NCBI GenBank assembly: GCA_030681645.1
Contig: JAUXRX010000058.1
Span: 1 to 56,631, forward strand
DNA from: Archangium sp.
GTDB lineage: Bacteria; Myxococcota; Myxococcia; Myxococcales; Myxococcaceae
DNA: 56,631 bases
Direction of reading: 5' to 3'
Shown: piece by piece, positions 8,801-15,994 of the stretch
How positions within the stretch are numbered: the first letter of the stretch is position 1
How the letters are laid out: each line of letters begins with the position of its first letter
The notes under the pieces: model-generated
Told to the model about the DNA's origin: nothing
What the model saw: the letters and a program-made list of their open reading frames with translations, nothing else
Database searches by the model: none
Made by a program: the position numbers and the translations under genes

Positions 8801-9199
8801 CTCGATCTTCTGCACCACCGGCGGGTCGATGCCGCGGGGCAGCTCGGCCAGCACGGTGTTCACCTTCTGCTGCACTTCCTGCGAGGCGACGTCGACGTTC
8901 TTCTCCAGGACGAACTGAATGATGACCTGGCTCACGCCCTCGGCCGACGTGCTGCGGAGCTCGTCGATGCCGCTGATGGTGTTGACCGCGCCTTCCAGCT
9001 TGTCCGAGACCTCGCGCTCCATGTCGGCCGGCGAGCTGCCCGGCTGGATGGTGGTGACCACGATCACCGGGAAGTCGATCTTGGGGAACTGGTCGACGCC
9101 GAGCTGCGTGTAGAACACGCTGCCGACGACGAGGATGACGAGCGAGAGCACCGTCGCGAAGACGGGCCGCTTCACACACAACTCAGCGAGCCATTGCAT
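5870..9199 (-). CDS. RND efflux transporter, HAE1 type (AcrB/MdtC-like)
   Basis: A 1109-residue inner-membrane pump subunit, starting at ATG 9199. The N terminus (FATVLSLVILVVGSVFY) is TM1. It is followed by the porter domain, TM2-6 with the proton-relay segment (GIVIDDAIVVLENI), a second porter half from about residue 540, and TM8-12. Proton-driven export of drugs, detergents or lipids is the family role. One oddity is visible: the cytoplasmic loop between TM10 and TM11, normally about 25 residues, is ~82 residues here (about 936-1017). The extra block is charged and helical. The gene lies between the adaptor (21-bp gap) and TolC (4-bp overlap). Confidence 0.92.
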   Translation of the reverse strand: MQWLAELCVKRPVFATVLSLVILVVGSVFYTQLGVDQFPKIDFPVIVVTTIQPGSSPADMEREVSDKLEGAVNTISGIDELRSTSAEGVSQVIIQFVLEKNVDVASQEVQQKVNTVLAELPRGIDPPVVQKIEPDAQPVIFIALRAPGKTVREVTDIADRIVRRRLESVSGVGKAVIIGGRKRQIDVLVDPVKLKALGISPLEVGAAINAQNITLPGGRVDTSRDYYTLRVNGRVESVDELRAIIIRDTTGRSIRLDELATVVDGVQDADTGAMWNGERTVLLSLSKQSGTNTVAVVDAIKNRMVDVQKELPNGYQLEVQRDGSAVVRTGTEAVTEHLILGAIFAAIIVLLFLGNLRSTIIAALAIPTSIIGTFALMKLQGYTLNSITLLALALAVGIVIDDAIVVLENIFRFVEEKGMDPKRAAIEGTREIGTAVMATTLSLIAVFLPIAFVAGIPGRFLGSFGITMSFAIAVSLFVSFTLTPSLAARWLKAKTPGDHSRSALERITDVFYRPVERAYVSLLAFVMDRRWIVLLASLGSCVAMVPMAQKAKKGFLPIDDRAQFEVVVRLPEGRSVPATELVGERVARIIREMPEVTATLVTIGDDAAKTPNLARIFVKLVPPDHRSISQNDLKNVVREKILPALPPELKVTVADVNEFGGGQATARVQYIVAGPDLNVLSAATPRIIERIKKEVPGAVDVDSTLVLGKPELGVFVDRERAADLGVQIIDVAQALQYLVAGQKVSTYSENGEQYEVRLRATPDYRSSEDALRLITVPSRKLGLVTLADVVQIKTGSSPSAILRYQRERQVTFMANAGPGTSEGGVGEAVKVILDEELPKLGKGYTVKPQGQTKLMRETGLSFIFGLLASFVFMYLILAAQFESWLHPVTILISLPLTLPYAIASVLIFDQALDMYSFLGIFVLFGVVKKNAILQIDHTNGLREKDADEVERALDSAYEHKTETGRRNALHELLDSVVGREHLEKALRKANFANYPTVEKAVRKAARLAAILKANKDRLRPILMTTAAFVAGMIPLVTARGIGSGFNRATAGVVVGGQSLSLVLTLLAVPVAYSLFDDISLAVRRRKQRGVAPVAETTTENDVSGAEVSK

Positions 9200-9220
9200 G
9201 GGGTGCCTGAGCGCTTTCCG

Positions 9221-10291
9221 TTACTGAATCGACGAGCCGTCGCGCAGCCCGGGCGGCGGCGCGAGAATGACCTTCTCACCGGCGGCGAGCGGCTCGAGCA
9301 CGGCGATGCGCCCGTCCTTCTCCACGCCCGTCTGCACCACCACCTCGAAGGCCTGGCCCGCGCGCGCGAGGAAGAGCCGCCGCACCGTGCCTTCCACCTT
9401 GATCGCCGACACCGGCACCGTGGGTTGTTCGTCCTCGCCCACGGCCAGCTTCGCGGTGGCGAACATGCCGGGCCGCAGCGCGCCGTCGTCGTTCTTCGCC
9501 GAGGCCTCGATGATCAGGTCGCGGGTGTTGGGGCGCAGCGCGGGCGAGACGAAGCGCACCGTGGCGGGGAACGAGCGGCCCGGCCACGAAGAGACCTGGA
9601 GCTCGAGCGTCTGGCCTTCCTTCACCAGCGACACCGCGGGCTCGGGCACCGACAGGCTCACCCTCACCGGGTTGATCGCGAACATGCTCGCCACCCGGGT
9701 GGGCGGCTGCACGTACTCGCCCACGTTCACGAAGCGCTCGCCGATCACCCCGTCGAACGGCGCGCGGATGATGGTGTCGCCGGCGGCCTTGTTGGCGAGG
9801 TCGGCGTTCGCCTGGGCCGCGTTGGCCGTGTAGAGCTGCGCGGTGCACTGCGACTTGAGCCGCTCGAACTCGGCCTTGGCGATGGCGCCCTGCGAGAAGA
9901 GCGTGTCGGCGCGTTCGCAGTCCTGCTTGGCGAGGTTGACCTGCGTCTGCGCGGCCTGGCTCTGGGCCACCGCGGCGGCCACCTGGAAGCCCGCGGCGCG
10001 CGAGTCGACCACGGCGATCACCTGGTTGAGCTTCACCGGCATGCCGCGCTCGACGTAGGTGTTGGTGACCCGGCCCGAGACGTTGGCGGCGATGTCCGAC
10101 TGGCGATCGGCCGACACGCTGCCGGTGAGGGTGAGGTAGCGCGGCATCTGGCGGTGCTCGATGGCGCCGGTCTCGACCTTCACCGGGGGCAGGGCGACGA
10201 GCTGGGGCTTGCTGCCGCCGGCCTCGGGGGCGAGATCGGGCTTCTTGCAGGCAGCGAGCGCGAGGGCGCAGAGCAGGAGAGTGCGGGTCAT
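9221..10291 (-). CDS. RND periplasmic adaptor (membrane fusion) lipoprotein
   Basis: A 356-residue protein with a lipoprotein signal (lipobox LAAC, C15). The order of elements is that of a membrane fusion protein: a barrel-sandwich lipoyl half (RVTNTYVERGMPVKLNQVIA), an alpha-helical hairpin around residues 100-165, the second lipoyl half (APFDGVIGERFVNVGEYV), and a beta-barrel plus membrane-proximal domain. It joins the RND pump to TolC in the periplasm. The gene follows tetR by 10 bp and precedes the pump by 21 bp. Confidence 0.9.
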   Translation of the reverse strand: MTRTLLLCALALAACKKPDLAPEAGGSKPQLVALPPVKVETGAIEHRQMPRYLTLTGSVSADRQSDIAANVSGRVTNTYVERGMPVKLNQVIAVVDSRAAGFQVAAAVAQSQAAQTQVNLAKQDCERADTLFSQGAIAKAEFERLKSQCTAQLYTANAAQANADLANKAAGDTIIRAPFDGVIGERFVNVGEYVQPPTRVASMFAINPVRVSLSVPEPAVSLVKEGQTLELQVSSWPGRSFPATVRFVSPALRPNTRDLIIEASAKNDDGALRPGMFATAKLAVGEDEQPTVPVSAIKVEGTVRRLFLARAGQAFEVVVQTGVEKDGRIAVLEPLAAGEKVILAPPPGLRDGSSIQ

Positions 10292-10301
10292 GGGTGTTTC
10301 C

Positions 10302-10922
10302 TCAGGCGAGCTTCAGGTTGCGGGGCCGGCGCTTCGCCTTCGGGGCGAGCGCGCGGGAGAAGAGTTGAACGAGGTCGTCGAGGTACTCGCGGTTGCTGCG
10401 CGTCGAGTACTGCACCTTGGCGACGTGAGAGGTGAAGGCCCGGGTCTGCAGCGCCCCCAGGATGGCCGTGGCCACGCTCTCGGGCGCTGAGGTCTCTATC
10501 AACCCGGCGGCCTGGGCTTTCTCCAGCCACTTCGAGATGGCGCGAATGGCGTGCACCGGGGCGTTGCGCTTGCCCTCGAAGATCTTCTCGTGGGGCACGC
10601 CGCTCTCCCGCAGCGCCGAGACGCAGGGGATGATCTTCTCGAAGAAGGTCCAGATGCGATCGAAGTGTTCGCTCAGCTGCACCTCGAGGGGGCGCTGGTC
10701 GGGCCCGCGATCGAACTCCTCCATCCACGGGGGGGCGTCGGGCGGCTGCAGCGCCTTGAGCATCAGCTCGAGGCGGCTGCCGAAGCGCTTGAGCAGGGCC
10801 GGGGCGGTGACGCCCAGCCGCTCGGCCACCACGTCGAGCGAGACGCCCGCGCCCCGCTCCAACACGCTGGAGCGCATGGTGGTGAGGATCTGCTCGTCAG
10901 TGATCAGCCGGGGCCGCGCCAT
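10302..10922 (-). CDS. TetR/AcrR-family transcriptional regulator
   Basis: A 206-residue protein. The N-terminal ~50 residues carry the TetR helix-turn-helix (VSLDVVAERLGVTAPALLKR, then F); the rest is the helical ligand-binding and dimer domain. It is the first gene of the efflux operon, only 10 bp before the adaptor gene, so it is co-transcribed with the pump it most likely represses. An inverted repeat over the promoter (10931-10950) is the probable operator, giving autoregulation relieved by a pump substrate. Confidence 0.88.
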   Translation of the reverse strand: MARPRLITDEQILTTMRSSVLERGAGVSLDVVAERLGVTAPALLKRFGSRLELMLKALQPPDAPPWMEEFDRGPDQRPLEVQLSEHFDRIWTFFEKIIPCVSALRESGVPHEKIFEGKRNAPVHAIRAISKWLEKAQAAGLIETSAPESVATAILGALQTRAFTSHVAKVQYSTRSNREYLDDLVQLFSRALAPKAKRRPRNLKLA

Positions 10923-10930
10923 CGCGGTTC

Positions 10931-10960
10931 GTTAGTAAGTTTAAACTAACCTCCGCGCAA
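10931..10960 (-). promoter_or_regulatory. Promoter and TetR operator of the efflux operon
   Basis: On the minus strand, TTGCGC (10955-10960) and TACTAA (10932-10937) are 17 bp apart and form a weak sigma-70-like promoter. Inside it lies the inverted repeat GTTAGT (10931-10936) / ACTAAC (10945-10950), around an AT-rich 8-bp centre containing the 10-bp palindrome AGTTTAAACT. This AT-rich patch stands out in GC-rich DNA and sits 9 bp before the tetR start codon, so the transcript would be almost leaderless. Repressor binding here would block the whole operon. Confidence 0.55.
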
Positions 10961-11024
10961 CGATCAGTTCGGAGGGTCCGCGGCACCTCGCCTGCTCCAG
11001 CGCTGGAGCGCCCTGAGAAACCGC

Positions 11025-11708
11025 CTATTTGGCCGGGCGTTTCAGCGGGCGTGAAGAAGTGTTGCGCCCGCCGGGGGCTGGCAGGACCTTCCGCGCGCGC
11101 TGCCTGCCGGTGGGTCTGGGGGCGACGACGGTGAAGCCGGCCTTCTCGAACAGGGGCAGGGTGCCGGTGTACGCGAACGCCGCAGGGATCTTCTCCCCGG
11201 GCCTGGCCGGCTTCACCGGGTAGCCCTCGACGATGCGGGCTCCTGCCTTCTCGAGCGAGCGCACGGCGGCGTCGAGCAGCGCGGTCGCCACGCCCTGGCC
11301 GCGCGCGCCCGGCAGCACGAAGAAGCAGGGAAGGCTGTGCACCTGGTCCGAATCGTCACAGGCCAGTGACGGCGCGCGGTCGAGCTTCGCGAAGTCGCGG
11401 CGCGGACCCAGGCTGAGCCAGCCCACGGGCGCCCGGTCGCGGTAGGCCAGCAGCCCCTGCGCCTTCCCGCGCATCACCAGGGCCTTGAAGCGGCGCTTCG
11501 CCCTGGCGCCCTTGAGGTCGTCGAAGCGCTCGCCCCTGCCCAGGCGCCAGAACATGCACCAGCACCCGGCGCAGGCGCCCTTCTCGCCGAAGAGCGCCTC
11601 GACGTCGGGCCAGCGCGCCGGGGTGAGCGGCTCGACCGTCACCTGCTGGCCGCTCGGCGCCGGGCTCGCCTGACGTTCCGTCAAGCCGGCGCCGCCCCGG
11701 AGCTTCAT
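11025..11708 (-). CDS. GNAT-family N-acetyltransferase
   Basis: A 227-residue protein. ATG 11708 overlaps the upstream stop codon by ATGA, indicating coupling. The acetyl-CoA binding motif is visible as FFVLPGARGQGVATALLDAA. An N-terminal Cys-rich segment (CAGCWCMFW) followed by a basic region is shared by a subgroup of GNAT proteins annotated only by family. The C-terminal 25 residues are basic and probably disordered. Substrate unknown. Confidence 0.78.
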   Translation of the reverse strand: MKLRGGAGLTERQASPAPSGQQVTVEPLTPARWPDVEALFGEKGACAGCWCMFWRLGRGERFDDLKGARAKRRFKALVMRGKAQGLLAYRDRAPVGWLSLGPRRDFAKLDRAPSLACDDSDQVHSLPCFFVLPGARGQGVATALLDAAVRSLEKAGARIVEGYPVKPARPGEKIPAAFAYTGTLPLFEKAGFTVVAPRPTGRQRARKVLPAPGGRNTSSRPLKRPAK

Positions 11709-12889
11709 GGCTTCTGCTTCTCCACCGGCGCGGCGAAGGGCCTGGCCGCGGTGACGCTGAAGATGGCCTCGGTGGCGGCGCGGCGGCCCAGCGCGCTCGA
11801 TTCGATCGTCTTCACCAGGAGCGTCGAGACGAAGTCGCCCTGCTCGGCGCGGTTGACGAACTCGGCCGAGCGCAGCAGCTGCTTCCAGCTCCCCTCGGGC
11901 AGGGTGGCGCGCGCGTCGAGGGCGCGGTTGACGAAGGCGCTGGGGCACGGGTTGGTCTTGCGCCACGCGGTGAAGTCTTCGACGAACTGGGGGTAGTTCT
12001 CCGCGAGCGGAGGCCCCACCTCGAGCACCAGCAGCGCCTCGCTCGCCGCCGCGCACCGCGAGGCGACCGCGAGCTTCGGGAGGAAGCGCTCGCGCTGCAC
12101 CTTCGGCACCCACGGGTGCCAGAGGAACGCCGAGGCGAGGCGCGCGCCCCGCAGCGCCTGCACCTCGGCCGCGCCAGGCCCCAGGTCGGGCTGGCCCGCG
12201 CCGTCGAGCACGGCGCGCATGCGGTCGAGCACCGCCACGCCCACGAGCTGATCGAGCACGAAGGGCCGCCCCAGCAGCGCCCGCGCGAAGGCGGTGACGT
12301 CGTCGACGGCGGCGTCGAGCGCGCCGGCGCGCTGGCCCTGGAGCAGCCGCAAGAGCGCGAGCCCGCGCACCTGGCGCAGGGCGAGCGAAGGCGCGTCCAT
12401 CAGCGAGCTGCCGGCCTCGACGAACTCGAAGGGGGTGCCGGTGACGTCACTCCAGTCGTCCTGGCCGTGGAGGCCCGCCATCCACGAGAGGTCGCGCTCG
12501 AGCGTGGGCGCCTCGGCCGCCTTCACCAGCAGCTGCTCAGCCAGCCCGTCGAGGGCGACGAGGGTCTGCTCGTCCAGGGGTCCCGGGGCGTCCCCGCACC
12601 GCGCGAGGTGTTGTCGCACCGCCGCCGACTCACCGGTCCAGCGGAGCTGGCAGCCCGTGGCCACCGGAGTCGGCCCGCTGGGCGTGCTCCACGAGGTCAC
12701 GGCGGCGAGCCAGGCCTCGAGGCCATCGGCGTGCTTCGCCCAGTCGGCGACCAGCTGCAGCCGCACCGGCTCGGTGTCGGTCGAGAGCACGTTCGAGGCG
12801 AGCACCCGCAGCGCGATCCACCCCGCGATGACGAAACCCACGGCGAGCACGGCAAAGGCGAGGCTGAGGCGCTTGAGGATTCGGGGCAT
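11705..12889 (-). CDS. Membrane-anchored protein of unknown function
   Basis: A 394-residue protein with one N-terminal transmembrane helix (about residues 9-30, LAFAVLAVGFVIAGWIALRV) and a large, mainly helical domain on the far side of the membrane. I see no catalytic motif. Its start is one base after the DUF952 stop codon and its stop overlaps the acetyltransferase start, so it is part of a coupled gene string. It may be a lineage-specific myxobacterial protein. Confidence 0.65.
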   Translation of the reverse strand: MPRILKRLSLAFAVLAVGFVIAGWIALRVLASNVLSTDTEPVRLQLVADWAKHADGLEAWLAAVTSWSTPSGPTPVATGCQLRWTGESAAVRQHLARCGDAPGPLDEQTLVALDGLAEQLLVKAAEAPTLERDLSWMAGLHGQDDWSDVTGTPFEFVEAGSSLMDAPSLALRQVRGLALLRLLQGQRAGALDAAVDDVTAFARALLGRPFVLDQLVGVAVLDRMRAVLDGAGQPDLGPGAAEVQALRGARLASAFLWHPWVPKVQRERFLPKLAVASRCAAASEALLVLEVGPPLAENYPQFVEDFTAWRKTNPCPSAFVNRALDARATLPEGSWKQLLRSAEFVNRAEQGDFVSTLLVKTIESSALGRRAATEAIFSVTAARPFAAPVEKQKP

Positions 12890-12890
12890 T

Positions 12891-13280
12891 TCAGGGTGCT
12901 GGTTTGCCGTAAGCCCACTCCGTGGGCCAGCGCCACGTGCCGTCCGGGGCTTTCTGCAGGGGGCCGATGCGGGTCACCGCCGCGGCGGGAATGCTGCCGT
13001 ACACGTGGGGGAAGAGGCGGGCGGGCGCGTGGTGCGGCTGGGGCTTTCCGTCGGGGGGGGCGGGCGCTTCCCTGCGCACCTCCACGTCGAGCGCGGCCTC
13101 GTCGAGGTCGGCCACCAGGACCTCTTCGGCGCCTGGGGGGAAGTACGCGGCGGCGACCTGCAGGGTGGTCGCCTCGTCGTCGCAGCAGTGCACGAAGCCG
13201 TCGGCCGCGAAGCGCGCCGGGGTGTAGCGGCCGTCGCGCCAGCCGGCTCTCCACTCAGAGGCGAGGGCGAGGTGGAACAT
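12891..13280 (-). CDS. DUF952-family protein
   Basis: A 129-residue single-domain protein. The DUF952 (PF06108) hallmarks are present: GFVHCCDDEA near the N terminus, a central LVADLDEAAL strand, and FPHVYGSIP towards the end. The family fold is related to ADP-ribosyltransferase-like enzymes, but no activity is established. Three bases separate it from the M48 peptidase stop codon, and it is coupled to the next gene. Confidence 0.75.
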   Translation of the reverse strand: MFHLALASEWRAGWRDGRYTPARFAADGFVHCCDDEATTLQVAAAYFPPGAEEVLVADLDEAALDVEVRREAPAPPDGKPQPHHAPARLFPHVYGSIPAAAVTRIGPLQKAPDGTWRWPTEWAYGKPAP

Positions 13281-13283
13281 TCG

Positions 13284-14342
13284 TCACGGGCTCAGCGGGG
13301 CGAACACCTGGGCCAGGTCGGGCTTCGCGGTGCCGTGCGCGAAGGCCTTCAGCTCGCCTTCCCTGAGCGCCTTGAGCTTCGCCACCCGGTCCACGGCCTT
13401 CGGGTGCTGGGGGCGGTCTCCCAGCGTGGTGAGGAACTTCTCGTACTCGGTGGCGTCGTAGCCGGCGAAGGAGACCAGCTCGAGGGCGGTCCTGTCGGTC
13501 TGCAACTCCGATTCGCCATCGGTGCCGAACTGCTGCAGCGTCACCAGCGCCTGCATGATGAAGCGGGCGAAGCCGGCGTCGGCGGCCCCGAGGTCGGGGT
13601 CGTCGAAGTTCCGGGCGAACCGCGCCAGCTCGTCGACGGCGGGGCCCCCGTTGGTGCCGTGTTCGATGAGGTACGCGGCGTACTTCGCGGCGATGCACTG
13701 CTTGTGGCGCGCGTCGAGGTACTTCGTCAGCGAGTGCTTGTGCACCACGTGGCCGATCTCGTGCGCCAGCACCCCCGCCAGCTGCGCCTCGTTGGTCATC
13801 TTCTTGAGCAGACCGGTGGTGACGAAGACGTAGCCGCCCGCGGTGCTCAGCGCGTCGGGGGTCTCGTTCTCGATCACCCCGAAGACCCAGGGCACCTCGG
13901 GCCGCGACGAGAAGCGCGCCAGGTTCTTCCCCACCAGCGCGACGTGGGCGCTCACGGCGTTCCTGCCACCCTCGGGCAGGGCGACGGCCTTGCGCGTCGC
14001 CAGGCGCTCGTTCAGCTTCGCCGGGTCCTTCTCCTCGGCGCCGTCGAGGAAGAGGTGCCCCTGTCTGGCCACGGCGTTGATCGCCAGCCACTGGCCGATG
14101 GCCCGCTCCTCGTCCCAGCTCGGCGTGTGCCTGAGCAGCGCGGCGCAGGCGCCCTCGGCCGCGGCGCGCGCGGCCTGACTCATCGACGCCATCTTCTGGG
14201 CGTTGGCCATCGCGGCCATCATCTGGGGTGAGAGGCCTGAGCCTGCGCTGGCGCTGGTGAGCTTCTCCTCGGGGGTGACGGTCTTCGCGGCGGGCGCGCA
14301 GCCGAGAACGACGAGGGCGATGGCGAAGACAGACGACCGCAT
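13284..14342 (-). CDS. M48-family metallopeptidase lipoprotein (paralogue 2)
   Basis: A 352-residue protein. ATG 14342 has AAGGAG upstream and begins a lipoprotein signal (lipobox VLGC). The zinc motif HEIGH lies in GVLAHEIGHVVHKHSLTKYL, and the third-ligand region is in QTDRTALELVSFAGYD. It is closely similar along its whole length to the neighbouring M48 protein (14425-15474), so the pair arose by tandem duplication. M48 lipoproteins act in envelope protein quality control. A terminator upstream separates it from its paralogue, so it probably has its own promoter and heads the DUF952 / unknown / GNAT string. Confidence 0.82.
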   Translation of the reverse strand: MRSSVFAIALVVLGCAPAAKTVTPEEKLTSASAGSGLSPQMMAAMANAQKMASMSQAARAAAEGACAALLRHTPSWDEERAIGQWLAINAVARQGHLFLDGAEEKDPAKLNERLATRKAVALPEGGRNAVSAHVALVGKNLARFSSRPEVPWVFGVIENETPDALSTAGGYVFVTTGLLKKMTNEAQLAGVLAHEIGHVVHKHSLTKYLDARHKQCIAAKYAAYLIEHGTNGGPAVDELARFARNFDDPDLGAADAGFARFIMQALVTLQQFGTDGESELQTDRTALELVSFAGYDATEYEKFLTTLGDRPQHPKAVDRVAKLKALREGELKAFAHGTAKPDLAQVFAPLSP

Positions 14343-14370
14343 GGCGACTCCTTGGGCTGGCGAGACAAAG

Positions 14371-14403
14371 AAAAGGGGCCCGCGCGGAGAGAGCACGGGC
14401 CCC
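14371..14403 (-). terminator. Rho-independent terminator after the cyclase-SH3-M48 operon
   Basis: Read on the minus strand, GGGGCCCG pairs with CGGGCCCC (14396-14403 with 14375-14382) across a 13-nt loop and is followed by TTTT CTTTG. It lies 22 bp after the M48 paralogue-1 stop codon and just upstream of paralogue 2. Confidence 0.8.
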
Positions 14404-14424
14404 GGTGCTGGTGAAGCGAGCCGC

Positions 14425-15474
14425 TTACTTCGAGGCGGCCAGGGGCGCGAACGCCTTGGCCGTGTCGGGCTTCGCCGAGCCGGTGGCGAAGTCCTTGAGC
14501 TCACCCTCGCGCAGCGCCTTCAGCTTGGCCACGCGCTCCTCGGTGGAGGGGTGGCTGGCGCCGATGCCGCCGCCCTGGTTGCCGAGCGAGGTGAGGAACT
14601 TCTCGTACTCGCTGGCGTCGTAGCCGGCGAACACGACGAGCTCGAGGCCGGTCTTGTCGGTCTGGAACTCGGACTCCTTGTCGTTGCCGCTCTGCAGGAG
14701 GGTGATGACGACCTGCATGATGAACTTGATGAAGCCGCCTTCGGACTTGTCGAGGTCGATCTTCCCCTCGAACTTCTTGGCGAACTTGGCGACGTCGGCG
14801 GTGGCCGGCGTGTTGGGGCCGCCGTGCTCGATCAGGTGCGAGGCGTAGTTGGCCGCGATGCACTGCTTGTGCTTCGCGTCGCGGTACTTGGTCAGCGAGT
14901 GCTTGTGCACCACGTGGCCGATCTCGTGACCGAGGACGCCGGCGAGCTGGGCCTCGTTGGTGATCTTCTTGAGCAGCGCGGTGGTGACCACCACGTAGCC
15001 GCCCGGGGCGCTGAAGGCGTTGACCGTGTCGTTCTGGATGACGGCGAACGTCCACGGCAGATCGGGGCGGGCCGAGTAGCGCGCCAGGTTCTTGCCGACG
15101 ATCGACACGTACGCGGTGAGATCGTTGATGGCGTTGTCGGGCAGGGTGACGGCCTGCTTCTTCTCGAGCGCCTGGTTGAGCTTGACCGGGTCCTTCTCGG
15201 CCAGGCCGTCGAGGAACAGGTGACCGCTGCCCGAGATGAGCTCGACGCCGACCACGCCACCGATGGCGCGTTCCTCGTTGAAGCCGACCTCTTCCTTGAT
15301 GATGGGGTCGCACAGCCCCTCGGCGTACGCCTTGGCGTCAGCGCCGAGCTTGGCGAGCTTCTGCGGGTCGACGCCGGCGACGCTGGGAGCCTGGATGCCG
15401 GCCTTCGCAAACAGGGCGCAACCCGAACCGAACACGGTGATCAGCGACAGGGTCGCCAGTTGAAGGGCCTTCAC
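14425..15474 (-). CDS. M48-family metallopeptidase lipoprotein (paralogue 1)
   Basis: A 349-residue protein. The GTG start at 15474 overlaps the SH3-protein stop codon (GTGA) and has GGGAGG upstream. Lipobox ending at C19. Zinc motif HEIGH at 183-187; the third-ligand region is SEFQTDKTGLELVVFAGYD. Unlike the M48 protease HtpX it has no extra membrane helices, so it should be anchored by lipid and act in the periplasm. It is coupled to the SH3 gene, and the cyclase gene lies just before that. Confidence 0.85.
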   Translation of the reverse strand: MKALQLATLSLITVFGSGCALFAKAGIQAPSVAGVDPQKLAKLGADAKAYAEGLCDPIIKEEVGFNEERAIGGVVGVELISGSGHLFLDGLAEKDPVKLNQALEKKQAVTLPDNAINDLTAYVSIVGKNLARYSARPDLPWTFAVIQNDTVNAFSAPGGYVVVTTALLKKITNEAQLAGVLGHEIGHVVHKHSLTKYRDAKHKQCIAANYASHLIEHGGPNTPATADVAKFAKKFEGKIDLDKSEGGFIKFIMQVVITLLQSGNDKESEFQTDKTGLELVVFAGYDASEYEKFLTSLGNQGGGIGASHPSTEERVAKLKALREGELKDFATGSAKPDTAKAFAPLAASK

Positions 15475-15974
15475 TTGCCACCTCCCAGTTCCTTCGCCTT
15501 GGTGGCGATGGCCGCGGGCGTACCCTTGGCGATGTTGTGCTGTTCCACGTAGATGATCTCGGCTGCCGCCGCGGTCTTGGACACGTTGTCAGCGGCGTAC
15601 GTCACGCCGGCCGGCGTGAGGGCCTTGGTGGCTGCGCCCGACGAGGCGAAGGCCTTGGCGTCCATGGGGGGTTTGCCGGTCTCGGGGATCTCCGGAGAGG
15701 GCTTGTTGGGCGAGAGCGAGCTCATCAGCACGAAGCCGCTCTTTCCGCCCACCTCGACCTTGTGAAACGTCTTGTCCTTCTCGTCGGGCCCCTTCCACAC
15801 CACGGGGTCGCCCACGTTGAGCTCCTTGCCGATGGGGGCGCCGGTGGCCTTGGCGTCCTTGAGGAGCTTGACCCCCTTGGCCTTGATGTAGAGGTTGTCA
15901 CCGACCTTCACTGCCCACGCACCGCTCGCGCTCAAGAGCGCGGTCGCGGCGACTGCTCCATACAGACGTTTCAT
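15471..15974 (-). CDS. Secreted SH3-like domain protein
   Basis: A 167-residue protein with a signal peptide cut near Ala-Trp-Ala (about residue 21). Residues 25-90 resemble a bacterial SH3 barrel (LYIKAKGVKLLKDAKATG ... VGDPVVWKG ... HKVEVGGKSGFVLMSSL). The rest is Ala-rich and helical. ATG 15974 has GGAGG eight bases upstream. Such domains bind peptidoglycan or proteins; the ligand here is unknown. It sits between the cyclase gene (20-bp gap) and the M48 gene (overlap), so it may present substrates to, or localise, the peptidase. Confidence 0.75.
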   Translation of the reverse strand: MKRLYGAVAATALLSASGAWAVKVGDNLYIKAKGVKLLKDAKATGAPIGKELNVGDPVVWKGPDEKDKTFHKVEVGGKSGFVLMSSLSPNKPSPEIPETGKPPMDAKAFASSGAATKALTPAGVTYAADNVSKTAAAAEIIYVEQHNIAKGTPAAIATKAKELGGGK

Positions 15975-15994
15975 GTTTGCCTCCGTGAATGACT

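Noticed and set aside
6257..10435. A 1392-codon open frame on the plus strand opposite the RND pump and adaptor
   Set aside because: It lies antisense to two clear genes and is full of His, Arg, Gly and Asp repeats, as expected from GC-rich third positions read backwards. No family motif.
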